Source: Diaminobutyricimonas aerilata (lineage in GTDB: Bacteria; Actinomycetota; Actinomycetes; Actinomycetales; Microbacteriaceae). Taken from it: DNA of 64,000 bases. The notes beneath the pieces were generated by a model, which worked only from the letters and a program-made list of their open reading frames with translations, made no database searches and was not told the origin of the DNA. The first letter of the stretch is position 1, and each line of letters begins with the position of its first letter. Shown one piece after another: positions 18,512 to 26,339 of the stretch. The stretch covers positions 1,139,304-1,203,303 of the forward strand of contig NZ_PGFF01000001.1 of NCBI RefSeq assembly GCF_002797715.1, in the 5' to 3' direction. The position numbers and the translations under genes were made by a program.

Positions 18512-19609
18512 ATGCCGGTGAGCGACCCGACCCTGCCTCTGCTCGATCCGACCCTCTCGGCGGTGGAACTCACCCGCCAGTTCTGCGACATCGAATCGGT
18601 GTCGGGCAACGAGCGGGTGCTCGCGGATGCGATCGAAGCGGTCCTCGAGGGAGCCGACCACCTCGAGGTGATCCGCCGGGGCGACTCGATCGTCGCGCGC
18701 ACCCGGCTCGGACGCGACCGGCGCGTCGTGATCGCCGGACACATCGATACGGTGCCGCTCAACGACAACCTGCCTACGCGTTTCGAGACCGAGGACGGCG
18801 TCGACTACCTGTGGGGCCGCGGCACCGTCGACATGAAGGCCGGGGCGGCCGTGCAGCTCAAGCTCGCGGTCGAGCTGACCGATCCCGTCGTCGACCTCAC
18901 CTGGGTCTGGTACGACCACGAGGAGGTCTCCGACGACCTCAACGGTCTCGGCCGCCTCGCGCGCACCGAGCCGGAGCTCATCGCCGGCGACTTCGCCATC
19001 CTCTGCGAGCCGAGCAACGCGAGCATCGAGGGCGGATGCAACGGCAATCTGCGCGTGGAACTGCGCACCTACGGCGTGCGCTCGCACTCGGCCCGGTCCT
19101 GGGTCGGGCACAACGCCATCCACGACGCCGCCTCCATCCTGCAGACCCTTGCGACCTATGAGGCCCGTGAGGTCGAGGTCGACGGGCTCGTGTACCGCGA
19201 AGGACTCAACGCGGTCGGCATCACCGGGGGAGTGGCCGGCAACGTCATCCCCGACGAGTGCATGGTGCACATCAACTACCGTTTCGCCCCCAGCCGCAGC
19301 GGTGAGGAGGCGATCGCGCACCTGCGCGAGCTGTTCCCCGGCGTCGACCTGACCGTCGTCGACCTCGCCGAGGGTGCTCGCCCGGGCCTCGACGACCCGC
19401 TCGCGCAGGACTTCGTCGCGGCCGTGGGTGGCGAGGCGAAGCCCAAGTACGGCTGGACGGATGTCGCCCGCTTCTCCGCGCTGGGCGTGCCCGCCGTGAA
19501 CTACGGTCCCGGTGACCCGCAGAAGGCGCACGCCGACGACGAGCGGGTGCCGCTCGCGCACATCGAGGAGTGCGAGCGCGGACTCCGGGCGTGGCTCACC
19601 GGCAACTGA
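18512..19609 (+). CDS. dapE: Succinyl-diaminopimelate desuccinylase DapE
   Basis: A 365-residue M20-family zinc amidohydrolase that removes succinate from N-succinyl-LL-DAP. Metal and catalytic motifs are visible: [11 protein letters not shown] (His ligand and catalytic Asp), [11 protein letters not shown] (bridging Asp), then DHEEVSDD (general base and ligand glutamates). The dimerisation domain contains [17 protein letters not shown]. It completes the three dap genes in this window and diverges from dapD. The following membrane-protein gene begins inside its 3' end. Confidence 0.93.
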   Translation: MPVSDPTLPLLDPTLSAVELTRQFCDIESVSGNERVLADAIEAVLEGADHLEVIRRGDSIVARTRLGRDRRVVIAGHIDTVPLNDNLPTRFETEDGVDYLWGRGTVDMKAGAAVQLKLAVELTDPVVDLTWVWYDHEEVSDDLNGLGRLARTEPELIAGDFAILCEPSNASIEGGCNGNLRVELRTYGVRSHSARSWVGHNAIHDAASILQTLATYEAREVEVDGLVYREGLNAVGITGGVAGNVIPDECMVHINYRFAPSRSGEEAIAHLRELFPGVDLTVVDLAEGARPGLDDPLAQDFVAAVGGEAKPKYGWTDVARFSALGVPAVNYGPGDPQKAHADDERVPLAHIEECERGLRAWLTGN

Positions 19610-20811
19610 CCCGGCTGCGGGCGCGCTACCGCCTCACGCCGTGGTGGGTGCGGGTGCTCGCCGTCTACGCGGCCTCCCGCGTGGTCACCACGCTCATCTT
19701 GCTCGCCTACGCCGCCGCGCAGCCCGCGAACGCCTGGACCGGAGCCTCGCCGGGCTACGCCGACTTCGCGAGCATGTGGGACGGGCACTGGTACTTCATC
19801 ATCGCGGTGGCCGGGTATCCGAGCGACCTGCCGGTCACCGACAGCGGCGCGATCGGCGAGAACGCGTGGGCGTTCATGCCGGTGTATCCGCTGCTCGTGC
19901 GGGCGCTCATGTTCCTCACCGGGCTGCCGTTCGACGTGCTCGCGGTCGCCGTGTCGGTGGGTGCGGGTGCCGGGGCGGCCCTCGTCTTCGAGCGGCTGAT
20001 GCGACTCGTGCTGCCGCCGCACGCGGTGATGTTCTCGGTCGTGCTCTTCTGCGTCGCCCCGCTCTCGCCCATCCTGCAGGTCGCGTACGCCGAGTCCCTG
20101 CATCTGCTTCTGCTCGTGTCGGCGCTCTCCCTGCTGGTGCGCCGCCGATACGTGTGGATGCTGCCGGTCGTCGCGGTCGCATCGCTGACCCGGCCGAGCG
20201 GGCTGGCGCTCGCCCTCGCGCTCGCTGTGCACGTCGTGGTGCGCTGGGCGCGACGGCGTAGGGAGCCGTTCCCCCGCGGCGAGGCCGCCGCCGCAACCGG
20301 CGTGGCGGTGTTCAGCGGTGTGATGGGTTTCGCCTGGCCGGCGTTGGCCTGGCTCGGCACGGGCCGTCTCACCGCCTACACGGACACCGAGCTCGCGTGG
20401 CGCGCCCCCTACGTCGGCGAGCAGCACCTCGTGCCGTTCGCCGCGTGGCCGCAAGCGGCCCAGTGGTGGTTCGGCCGCCTCGGACTGCCCGGCGACTCCC
20501 CGGTCGGGGTCCTCGTGCTCCTGCTCGTCGTGGCGCTCTTCGCGGCAGCGCTGTTCACCCCGGCCGTGCGCCGCCTCGGAGTCGACCTGCGGATCTGGGT
20601 GGGCTCCTACGCGCTGTATCTGCTCGCGGTGTTCTTCCCGCAGTCGAGTACGTTCCGCCTGCTCGTGCCGCTGTTCCCTCTGCTCGGTGTGGTGGCGCTC
20701 CCGCGATCGCCCTGGTACCGCATCGCCGCCGTGGCGGTCGCGATCGCGGGTCAGGTGGGCTGGGTGCACATCGCGTGGTGGGTCGACGGCTACGACTGGA
20801 CGCCCCCGTGA
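19570..20811 (+). CDS. PIG-V-like integral membrane mannosyltransferase homologue
   Basis: A protein of up to 413 residues with about ten hydrophobic segments, consistent with a GT-C type membrane glycosyltransferase. The first large extracytoplasmic loop has [16 protein letters not shown], close to the WDGxxY(L/F)xIAxxGY motif of PIG-V family mannosyltransferases, and [15 protein letters not shown] also fits that family. GTG 19570 is the longest start and overlaps dapE by 40 bp; GTG 19591 is an alternative. Donor would be a polyprenol-phosphate sugar on the outer face; the acceptor is unknown. Coupling to dapE is positional only. Confidence 0.7.
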   Translation: MRARTPGVAHRQLTRLRARYRLTPWWVRVLAVYAASRVVTTLILLAYAAAQPANAWTGASPGYADFASMWDGHWYFIIAVAGYPSDLPVTDSGAIGENAWAFMPVYPLLVRALMFLTGLPFDVLAVAVSVGAGAGAALVFERLMRLVLPPHAVMFSVVLFCVAPLSPILQVAYAESLHLLLLVSALSLLVRRRYVWMLPVVAVASLTRPSGLALALALAVHVVVRWARRRREPFPRGEAAAATGVAVFSGVMGFAWPALAWLGTGRLTAYTDTELAWRAPYVGEQHLVPFAAWPQAAQWWFGRLGLPGDSPVGVLVLLLVVALFAAALFTPAVRRLGVDLRIWVGSYALYLLAVFFPQSSTFRLLVPLFPLLGVVALPRSPWYRIAAVAVAIAGQVGWVHIAWWVDGYDWTPP

Positions 20812-20884
20812 TGCACCCCCGTTTTCGGGTTACGCCGGAAGTGACGGATAATGGAGGAGATCATCCGCTGAAAGGGGACTATCG

Positions 20885-21055
20885 ATGGCAGCCATGAAGC
20901 CGAGGACCGGTGACGGGCCGATGGAGGCTGTGAAGGAAGGTCGCCTCATCATCGTGCGCGTTCCGCTCGAGGGCGGTGGGCGTCTGGTCGTCTCGGTCAA
21001 CGATGCCGAGGCGAAGGAACTGCATGACGCACTCGCTGGAGTCGTCCAGGCCTGA
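20885..21055 (+). CDS. DUF3117 small conserved protein
   Basis: A 56-residue protein beginning MAAMKPRTGDGPMEAVKEGR and containing the family segment IVRVPLEGGGRLVVSV. This is the DUF3117 family, nearly universal and highly conserved in actinobacteria (Rv1211 in M. tuberculosis, from memory) with no established function. An AAAGGGG ribosome binding site precedes the ATG, and GATAAT at about 20848 could be a -10. It is cytoplasmic with no membrane segment. Confidence 0.92.
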   Translation: MAAMKPRTGDGPMEAVKEGRLIIVRVPLEGGGRLVVSVNDAEAKELHDALAGVVQA

Positions 21056-21078
21056 GGCCGTTCGAACGATCCTTCTCA

Positions 21079-21109
21079 CCGCCCGTCCGCGCTCTGCGCG
21101 GGCGGGCGG
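21079..21109. terminator. 14-bp hairpin between convergent DUF3117 and methyltransferase genes
   Basis: Arms 21079-21092 and 21096-21109 (CCGCCCGTCCGCGC and its complement with one G-U) enclose a TCT loop. It ends one base before the methyltransferase stop, so it can end transcripts from both sides. Confidence 0.7.
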
Positions 21110-21742
21110 TCACACACTCAGCTTGGTCAGCTGGAGCAGCCCGTCGCCGGCGAGGGACAGCGAGCTGACCACCGCGGTCGACTGCGAGATCTCCTTGAGC
21201 AGCGTGCGGTAGAGACCGATCGTGCCGTCGCGCTGAGCGGGATCGGCGACGCGGCCACGCCACAGGGCGTGGGCGACGAGTACCGTTCCGCCGACCCGGG
21301 CGAGCCGCAGGCCGTGCTCGACGTACTCGATCACCGACGCGGGGTCGGCGTCGATGAAGACGAGGTCGTAGCTGCCGTCGTTCATGCGGGGCAGCACTTC
21401 GAGCGCGCGACCGGTGATGAGCCGGGCGCGGGCGCCCGCGATCCCGGCGTCGAGGAACGCCTTGCGGGCGTTCTGCTGGTAGTCGAGCTCGGAGTCGATC
21501 GTCGTGAGCGTCGCATCGGGAGCACCGCGGAACAGCCACAACCCGCTCACCCCGAGGCCGGTGCCGATCTCGACGATCGACTTGGCCGCGCTCGCTGCGG
21601 CGATGACCGCGAGCTGCGCTCCGGTGCCCGGGGACACCGCGTCGACGCCCTGCTCGAGCGAATGCTGACGGGCGAGGGCGATCTCCTGAGGCTCGTTGAC
21701 GAGTTCCTCCGAGTAGCGCCACGCGAGTTCTCTGTCGGACAC
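21110..21742 (-). CDS. SAM-dependent O-methyltransferase (Rv1220c type)
   Basis: A 210-residue class I methyltransferase of the O-methyltransferase 3 family. Motif I, SIVEIGTGLGVSGLWL, binds SAM; TTIDSELDYQQNARKAF and YDLVFIDADP are post-I and motif II regions. GTG 21742 is preferred because GGAGG lies four bases upstream; an upstream GTG at 21760 is possible. Mycobacteria have a homologue (Rv1220c) between dapE and tatB, the same neighbourhood. The natural acceptor is unknown. Confidence 0.85.
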   Translation of the reverse strand: MSDRELAWRYSEELVNEPQEIALARQHSLEQGVDAVSPGTGAQLAVIAAASAAKSIVEIGTGLGVSGLWLFRGAPDATLTTIDSELDYQQNARKAFLDAGIAGARARLITGRALEVLPRMNDGSYDLVFIDADPASVIEYVEHGLRLARVGGTVLVAHALWRGRVADPAQRDGTIGLYRTLLKEISQSTAVVSSLSLAGDGLLQLTKLSV

Positions 21743-21788
21743 GTGACCTCCGTCGACCACTGTAGGCGGAGGGCGAGGGGCCGCGGGT

Positions 21789-21794
21789 TAGGCT
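21789..21794 (+). promoter_or_regulatory. -10 hexamer (TAGGCT), leaderless start of tatB
   Basis: TAGGCT lies exactly six bases before GTG 21801 and no ribosome binding site is present. This favours GTG 21801 over the in-frame GTG at 21795. Confidence 0.6.
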
Positions 21795-21800
21795 GTGCGG

Positions 21801-22175
21801 GTGTCCTTCGGGTTGACCTTCGAGAAGCTGCTCGTGATCGGAGTGATCGCGGTCTTCCTGCTCGGTCCCGACCGGCTCCCGTACTACGCCTCGCAGCTCG
21901 CGCGCCTCGTGCGCTCGCTGCGGCAGATGGCGAACGGGGCGAAGGACCGCCTCCGCGAGGAGATGGGCCCCGACTTCGACGACGTCGACTGGAAGAAGCT
22001 CGACCCGCGACAGTACGACCCTCGCCGGATCATCCGTGAGGCGCTGCTCGAGGACGATCCCGCGCCCCCGCCGCCCACGGTGACGCCGCCGCGCAAGTCC
22101 GCGTATCAGCAGCACAAGGAGAAGATGGAGGCGGCCGCCGGTTCGCCGACTCCGTTCGACACCGAGGCGACCTGA
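21801..22175 (+). CDS. tatB: Twin-arginine translocase subunit TatB
   Basis: A 124-residue membrane protein with one N-terminal helix (LTFEKLLVIGVIAVFLLGPDRLP), the GPDRLP turn of TatB, an amphipathic helix rich in Arg and Lys, and a charged C-terminal tail. The actinobacterial TatB segment EEMGPDFDDVDWKKLDPRQ identifies it as TatB rather than TatA. TatB recognises Tat signal peptides; clients in this window include EfeB. It converges with the aldehyde dehydrogenase gene across a shared hairpin. Confidence 0.88.
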   Translation: MSFGLTFEKLLVIGVIAVFLLGPDRLPYYASQLARLVRSLRQMANGAKDRLREEMGPDFDDVDWKKLDPRQYDPRRIIREALLEDDPAPPPPTVTPPRKSAYQQHKEKMEAAAGSPTPFDTEAT

Positions 22176-22192
22176 GGGGCGCCGTCCCTCAG
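22172..22192. terminator. Shared stop-codon hairpin between tatB and the aldehyde dehydrogenase gene
   Basis: CTGAGGG (22172-22178) and CCCTCAG pair perfectly around a seven-base loop. The stop codons of the convergent genes (22173-22175 and 22189-22191) face each other in the stem, as at 10022-10044. Confidence 0.6.
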
Positions 22193-23733
22193 CGCCGCCG
22201 GGCCGCCTTGAGCCCGCGGAGCAGCAGGAGCATCGGCCCGGTCATCCGCTCGAACTCCTCGCCCGTGCGAGGCAGCTGCAGCAGACCGGTCGCCTCGGCG
22301 ATCGTGACCGGCTCGACGAAGCGGCGCAATCCTTCGATGCCGTTGCGGCGCCCGAGCCCGGACTGCCCGAGCCCGCCCATCGGGGCGTCGATGCTCGCGA
22401 AGGTGGCGCGGTAGCCCTCGTTGATGTTCACGCTGCCCGCGTGGAGGCGCCGGGCCAGCCGGCGCGCCCGGCGCCGATCGCCCGAGAAGATTGCGGCGTT
22501 GAGCCCGTAGCTGGAGTCGTTGGCCCGCTCGACCGCCTCCTCTTCGCTGTCCACGACGGTCACGCCGAGCACGGCGCCGAAGGTCTCCTCCCGCGCGCAC
22601 GTCATGGTCTCGCGCAGGTCGGTGAGCACGGTGGGGGCGTAGAACAGCGGGCCGAGCTCCGGTCGGGGATGCCCGCCGGCGAGCACCGTCGCGCCCTTGG
22701 CGATGGCGTCGTCGACGTGGGCGGCGACGCGGTCGAGCTGCGCGGGGGTGGCGAGTGCGCCGACGTCGGTGCTGTAGTCGAGCGCCCCGCCCTGCCGGAG
22801 CCCGTCGGTGACCGCCGTGAGCTCGTCGAGGTAGGCGTCGGCGACGCCGCGCAGCACGTAGACGCGCTCGATCGACACGCACAGTTGCCCCATCGCGGCG
22901 AACGCGGCGTACGCGGTGTCGCGCGCGGCCCGCGCGGGGTCGACGTCGTCGAGCACGATGAGCGGGTTCTTGCCGCCGAGTTCGAGCGACGCGCCCGTGA
23001 GCCCGCGTGCGGCGCGCTCGGCGACGCGGCGTCCGGTCTCGGTCGAACCGGTGAAGCAGACGTAGTCCGCGGAGTCCACCACCGCGGAGCCGATCGTGTC
23101 GCCCTCGCCGGTGACGACGGACCAGATCTCCTCGGGAACGCCCGCGTCGAGGAACGCGCGGCGCGCGGCGAGCACCGACAGGGTCGCCTGGTCGTCGGTC
23201 TTCTGCAGCACCGCGTTGCCGGTGGCGAGCGCGGGCACCGCATCCATGAGGGCGAGGCTCAACGGGTAGTTCCAGGGCGTGATGACGCCGACGAGTCCCT
23301 TGGGGCGGTAGGTCACCTCGGTGCGGATGACGCCGGGGATCCCGGCACGGCGCCGTTCGGCGGCGACCGCCCGGTGCGTCGAGAGGGCGCTGTAGCGGGT
23401 GACCGACGCGCCCTGGAACACCTCCTCGAACGCCTGGCCGCGGGTCTTGCCGGTCTCGAGCTGCACGAGGTCGAGCAGTTCGCCCCGCCGCTGCAGCAGG
23501 AGGTCGTGTGCGCGGAGCAGCACGGCGCGGCGGTGGCTCGGACCCGCGTCCCACCAGGCCCGCTGCGCGGCGCGCCCGGCTGCCGCGGCATCCGCGACGT
23601 CGTCGACGGAGCTGTGAGGCAGATCGTGTCCGACCTCGCCGGAGAAGGGAAGACGCACCCGCACGGTGCGCCCCGAGGTGGCGTGGAGGTCCGCGGTGAG
23701 CTCGTCCGCGTCGACGAGCCGGGTGTCGGTCAT
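22189..23733 (-). CDS. NAD(P)-dependent aldehyde dehydrogenase, GabD2/succinate-semialdehyde type
   Basis: A 514-residue aldehyde dehydrogenase superfamily enzyme. Diagnostic motifs: ITPWNYP for the cofactor fold, FTGSTETGR, the general base in LELGGKNPLIV, and the nucleophilic cysteine in GQLCVSIERV. The Cys context and length resemble actinobacterial GabD2 succinate-semialdehyde dehydrogenases, but substrate cannot be proved from sequence. It lies four bases downstream of a LysR gene and is probably co-transcribed with it. A TAGCGT hexamer six bases before its ATG, inside the lysR 3' end, could give a separate leaderless transcript. Confidence 0.85.
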   Translation of the reverse strand: MTDTRLVDADELTADLHATSGRTVRVRLPFSGEVGHDLPHSSVDDVADAAAAGRAAQRAWWDAGPSHRRAVLLRAHDLLLQRRGELLDLVQLETGKTRGQAFEEVFQGASVTRYSALSTHRAVAAERRRAGIPGVIRTEVTYRPKGLVGVITPWNYPLSLALMDAVPALATGNAVLQKTDDQATLSVLAARRAFLDAGVPEEIWSVVTGEGDTIGSAVVDSADYVCFTGSTETGRRVAERAARGLTGASLELGGKNPLIVLDDVDPARAARDTAYAAFAAMGQLCVSIERVYVLRGVADAYLDELTAVTDGLRQGGALDYSTDVGALATPAQLDRVAAHVDDAIAKGATVLAGGHPRPELGPLFYAPTVLTDLRETMTCAREETFGAVLGVTVVDSEEEAVERANDSSYGLNAAIFSGDRRRARRLARRLHAGSVNINEGYRATFASIDAPMGGLGQSGLGRRNGIEGLRRFVEPVTIAEATGLLQLPRTGEEFERMTGPMLLLLRGLKAARRR

Positions 23734-23737
23734 GCGT

Positions 23738-24664
23738 TCACGCTACTCCGCGGGCGGCCATGCGTTCCGTGTAGGCGGCCGCTTCCGCGCGCAGCGCCTC
23801 GACGACCACGCGCACGGAGGGTCGTTCCATCCGGTCGGGGCGCACGAGCGCCCAGAGGATCCGTTCCGAACGGATGCCGGTGAGCGGACGGGTGACGAGC
23901 CCGTTCTCGCGGTCGCGGGTGGTGTAGCGGGGCAGGATGGCGATGCCGTGACCGGCCGCGACCATCGCCTCGGCGATGCCGTTGTCGAAGAAGCGCTGCG
24001 TCACGTCGAGGTCCCGGCCGGCGATCGCGGCGATGCGGGTGAGGATGCGGTCGTAGGGGAATTCGCGGGGCGCCCCGATCCAGGGCTCGTCCACGAGGTC
24101 GGCAGGGGAGAGCTTCGACCGTTTCGCGAGCGGATGATCGGGACGGAGTGCGATGTCGAGGGGCTCGCGCATGAGCTCCACGACGGTGAGGCCGCGTTCG
24201 CGCCAACTCGGCAGCACGCCGGACGCGTCCGCGATGACGACGTCGTGGTCCGGGGTGAGGTCGGCGAAGTCCGGCAGCAACGGATCCTGGTCCGTGCAGC
24301 TGAGCACGAGTCCCGGCACGTCGGCGAGCGCGTGCAGCAGACCGGGCAGCAGCATCTCGCCGGCGGTGGGGAACGTGGTGAGGGTCACCTCGCCCCTCGG
24401 CTGCCGCGTGAAGTCCTCCCACACCGCCTCGGCCCGCTCGAGGGCGATCGCCACATCCGTCGCGGTGGCGGCGAGCGCACGACCGGCGACCGTGAGCCGG
24501 ATCCCTCGCCCGTGCCGCTCGGTGAGCGGGATGCCGGCCTCGCGTTCGAGCACCTTCAGCTGCTGTGAGACCGCGGAGGCGGTGCGGTTCGTCGCACGGG
24601 CGACGGCCGTGACGCTGCCCCGCTCGGCGAGTTCGCGGAGCAGTTCCAACCGGTGCACGTCCAT
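23738..24664 (-). CDS. LysR-family transcriptional regulator
   Basis: A 308-residue LysR-type regulator. The N-terminal winged helix-turn-helix (residues 1-60, ELLRELAERGSVTAVARATN, then SAVSQQLKVLEREAG) is followed by a linker helix and the periplasmic-binding-like effector domain (VTLTTFPTAGEMLLPGLL, GHGIAILPRY). It precedes the aldehyde dehydrogenase gene on the same strand and diverges from a 36-residue peptide gene, either of which may be its target. The ATG at 24664 lies six bases from TAGTCT, a leaderless arrangement. Confidence 0.9.
   Translation of the reverse strand: MDVHRLELLRELAERGSVTAVARATNRTASAVSQQLKVLEREAGIPLTERHGRGIRLTVAGRALAATATDVAIALERAEAVWEDFTRQPRGEVTLTTFPTAGEMLLPGLLHALADVPGLVLSCTDQDPLLPDFADLTPDHDVVIADASGVLPSWRERGLTVVELMREPLDIALRPDHPLAKRSKLSPADLVDEPWIGAPREFPYDRILTRIAAIAGRDLDVTQRFFDNGIAEAMVAAGHGIAILPRYTTRDRENGLVTRPLTGIRSERILWALVRPDRMERPSVRVVVEALRAEAAAYTERMAARGVA
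23740..23745 (-). promoter_or_regulatory. -10 hexamer (TAGCGT) before the aldehyde dehydrogenase ATG
   Basis: TAGCGT lies exactly six bases upstream of ATG 23733 within the last codons of the lysR gene. No Shine-Dalgarno sequence is present, consistent with an internal leaderless promoter. Confidence 0.45.
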
Positions 24665-24670
24665 GTAGCC

Positions 24671-24676
24671 AGACTA
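24671..24676 (-). promoter_or_regulatory. -10 hexamer (TAGTCT), leaderless start of the lysR gene
   Basis: TAGTCT is six bases upstream of ATG 24664 on the minus strand in the divergent region shared with the small membrane-peptide gene. Confidence 0.6.
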
Positions 24677-24735
24677 AAGCGACATTGCATCCGAATTCGA
24701 TTGTGCTTAAGGGTTTCTGGCGGTGGAATGGAGCC

Positions 24736-24846
24736 ATGAACTTCGAACTCCTCTTTCTCGGCGCCGTGTCGGCGTGGGCGATCACCGCGAGCATCGTGTC
24801 GATCGCGCGCGACGGCTACCGCCGCATCCCGACCCGCCACGCCTGA
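24736..24846 (+). CDS. 36-residue single-span membrane peptide
   Basis: A short frame from ATG 24736 encodes one hydrophobic helix (about residues 3-22, FELLFLGAVSAWAITASIVS) followed by a basic tail ending RDGYRRIPTRHA. GGAG and a TGGAAT hexamer precede the ATG. The helix-plus-DGYRR(I/V)PTR pattern resembles small peptides I have seen in other actinobacterial genomes beside LysR genes, but I know no function. It is divergent from the LysR gene with 71 bp between starts, which suggests it is a regulated target. Confidence 0.6.
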   Translation: MNFELLFLGAVSAWAITASIVSIARDGYRRIPTRHA

Positions 24847-24944
24847 GCCCCGAGCCGGTTCGACCGGCTGACGGACCCGCGCCTCTCCCGATCGGGAGGG
24901 GCGCTTCGTCGTTCCGGAGCAGAGGCGCGACGGCGGACCGCCGA

Positions 24945-24950
24945 TACACT
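24945..24950 (+). promoter_or_regulatory. -10 hexamer (TACACT), leaderless start of the MFS gene at 24957
   Basis: TACACT ends six bases before ATG 24957 with no ribosome binding site in between. Confidence 0.6.
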
Positions 24951-24956
24951 CACGCC

Positions 24957-26339
24957 ATGACTCCGGTCGTTGCGGACCCGGCCCGGTCCGCCCTCGCGCG
25001 CTCCACGCGCCTGCGTTACGCCGTCGGTTCGCTCGGCACCGGTGGCTTCGGCACCCTCCCGGGCCTCGTGCTCGTGTTCTACCTGACCGACACGCTCGGG
25101 GTGTCCGCGCTCGCCGCCGGAGTCGTCGTGACGCTCGCGAAGGTGTGGGACGTCGTCATCGATCCCGCCGTCGGGGCGCTGAGCGACCGCGAGCTCGCGA
25201 ACCGCGGTGCGCGCCGCCGACCGATGATCGTCGGCGCGATCGCCCTCCCGGTGTTCTTCGCCCTCACGTTCGCCGTTCCCGCCGGTACGCCGGCCCTGGC
25301 GGCGGGGGTGTGGGTGGGCGTGGGTTTCGTGCTCTGCACGACGGCCTTCAGCCTGTTCCAGGTGCCCTACATCGCCCTCCCGGCGGAACTCGCGGCGGGA
25401 TACGACGCCCGCACGCGCCTGCTGTCGACGAGGGTCGTCGTGCTCACGGCGGCGATCCTGCTGTTCGGAGCCGGCGGTCCGGCGCTCCGTGCGCTCGGCG
25501 CGGATGAGAACTCCGGATACCTGCTGATGGCGGTCGTCGCCGGCGTCGTGATCGGTCTGGGCATGCTCGTCGCCTCCGGCGTCGCGCCGCGCTCGAGCGG
25601 TGTCGCCGCCCGGGCGGCGATTCCCCGCATCCGGCTGCTCGAGGGCTACCGCACCGGCATGGCGGCGCTGCGCACGAGCCAGCCGTTCCGCGCGCTGCTG
25701 ACGGCGTTCGTGCTGCAAGGACTCGCGACCGGACTCATGCTCGCGGCGGCGCAGTACGTGGCCACGTGGGTGCTGCGATCGACGGATGCGGTGACCCTGC
25801 TGTTCGTGGCGCTCATCGCGCCGGCCCTCATCGCCACCCCGGTCTGGGGCGCGATCGCCCGGCGCATCGGCAAGGAGCGCGCCTACCTCATCGCGAGCAT
25901 CCTGTTCGGCGTCGCCGCGCTGCTCGTGACCCTGCAACTCGTGGCGCCCGGCGCGTGGATCTACGCCCCGGTGGCGCTCGCGGGAGCCGCGTACGCGGGG
26001 ATGCAGGCGCTGCCGATGGCGATGCTCCCGGATGTCATCGCCCTCGACGCCCGCGAGCGGGGCACCGGTCGGGCTGGTGTCTTCGGCGGCGTGTGGACGG
26101 CGGGGGAGACCCTCGGCATGGCCCTGGGCGCCACCGTGCTCTCGATCGTGCTCGCCGCGACGGGCTACCTCTCCTCGACCGGCGCCACCACTGTCGAGCA
26201 GCCCGGCTCCGCGATCGTCGGCATCGTGGTGAGCTTCTCACTCGTACCGGCGGCGCTGCTCGCCGCGAGTCTCGTGCCACTCAGCCGCTACCGCATCCGT
26301 CGCCACGATGTGGACGAGCCCGAGCGGGCGTCGGCGTGA
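24957..26339 (+). CDS. MFS transporter of the glycoside-cation symporter (MFS_2/GPH-like) type
   Basis: A 460-residue membrane protein with about 12 helices. The segment between helices 2 and 3, KVWDVVIDPAVGALSDR, matches the GPH/MFS_2 family motif (WDAxxDPxxGxxSDR), and RRRPMIVGAIALP follows as expected. LFQVPYIALPAELA is also typical. The decarboxylase gene starts within its stop codon (GTGA), so the two products are probably used together; the transported compound may be the decarboxylase substrate or product. No binding-site residues allow a firmer call. Confidence 0.82.
   Translation: MTPVVADPARSALARSTRLRYAVGSLGTGGFGTLPGLVLVFYLTDTLGVSALAAGVVVTLAKVWDVVIDPAVGALSDRELANRGARRRPMIVGAIALPVFFALTFAVPAGTPALAAGVWVGVGFVLCTTAFSLFQVPYIALPAELAAGYDARTRLLSTRVVVLTAAILLFGAGGPALRALGADENSGYLLMAVVAGVVIGLGMLVASGVAPRSSGVAARAAIPRIRLLEGYRTGMAALRTSQPFRALLTAFVLQGLATGLMLAAAQYVATWVLRSTDAVTLLFVALIAPALIATPVWGAIARRIGKERAYLIASILFGVAALLVTLQLVAPGAWIYAPVALAGAAYAGMQALPMAMLPDVIALDARERGTGRAGVFGGVWTAGETLGMALGATVLSIVLAATGYLSSTGATTVEQPGSAIVGIVVSFSLVPAALLAASLVPLSRYRIRRHDVDEPERASA

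Noticed and set aside
18452-19561. Minus-strand extension of dapD up to 19561
   Set aside because: Upstream of ATG 18451 the frame is antisense to dapE and is unlike any DapD N-terminus.
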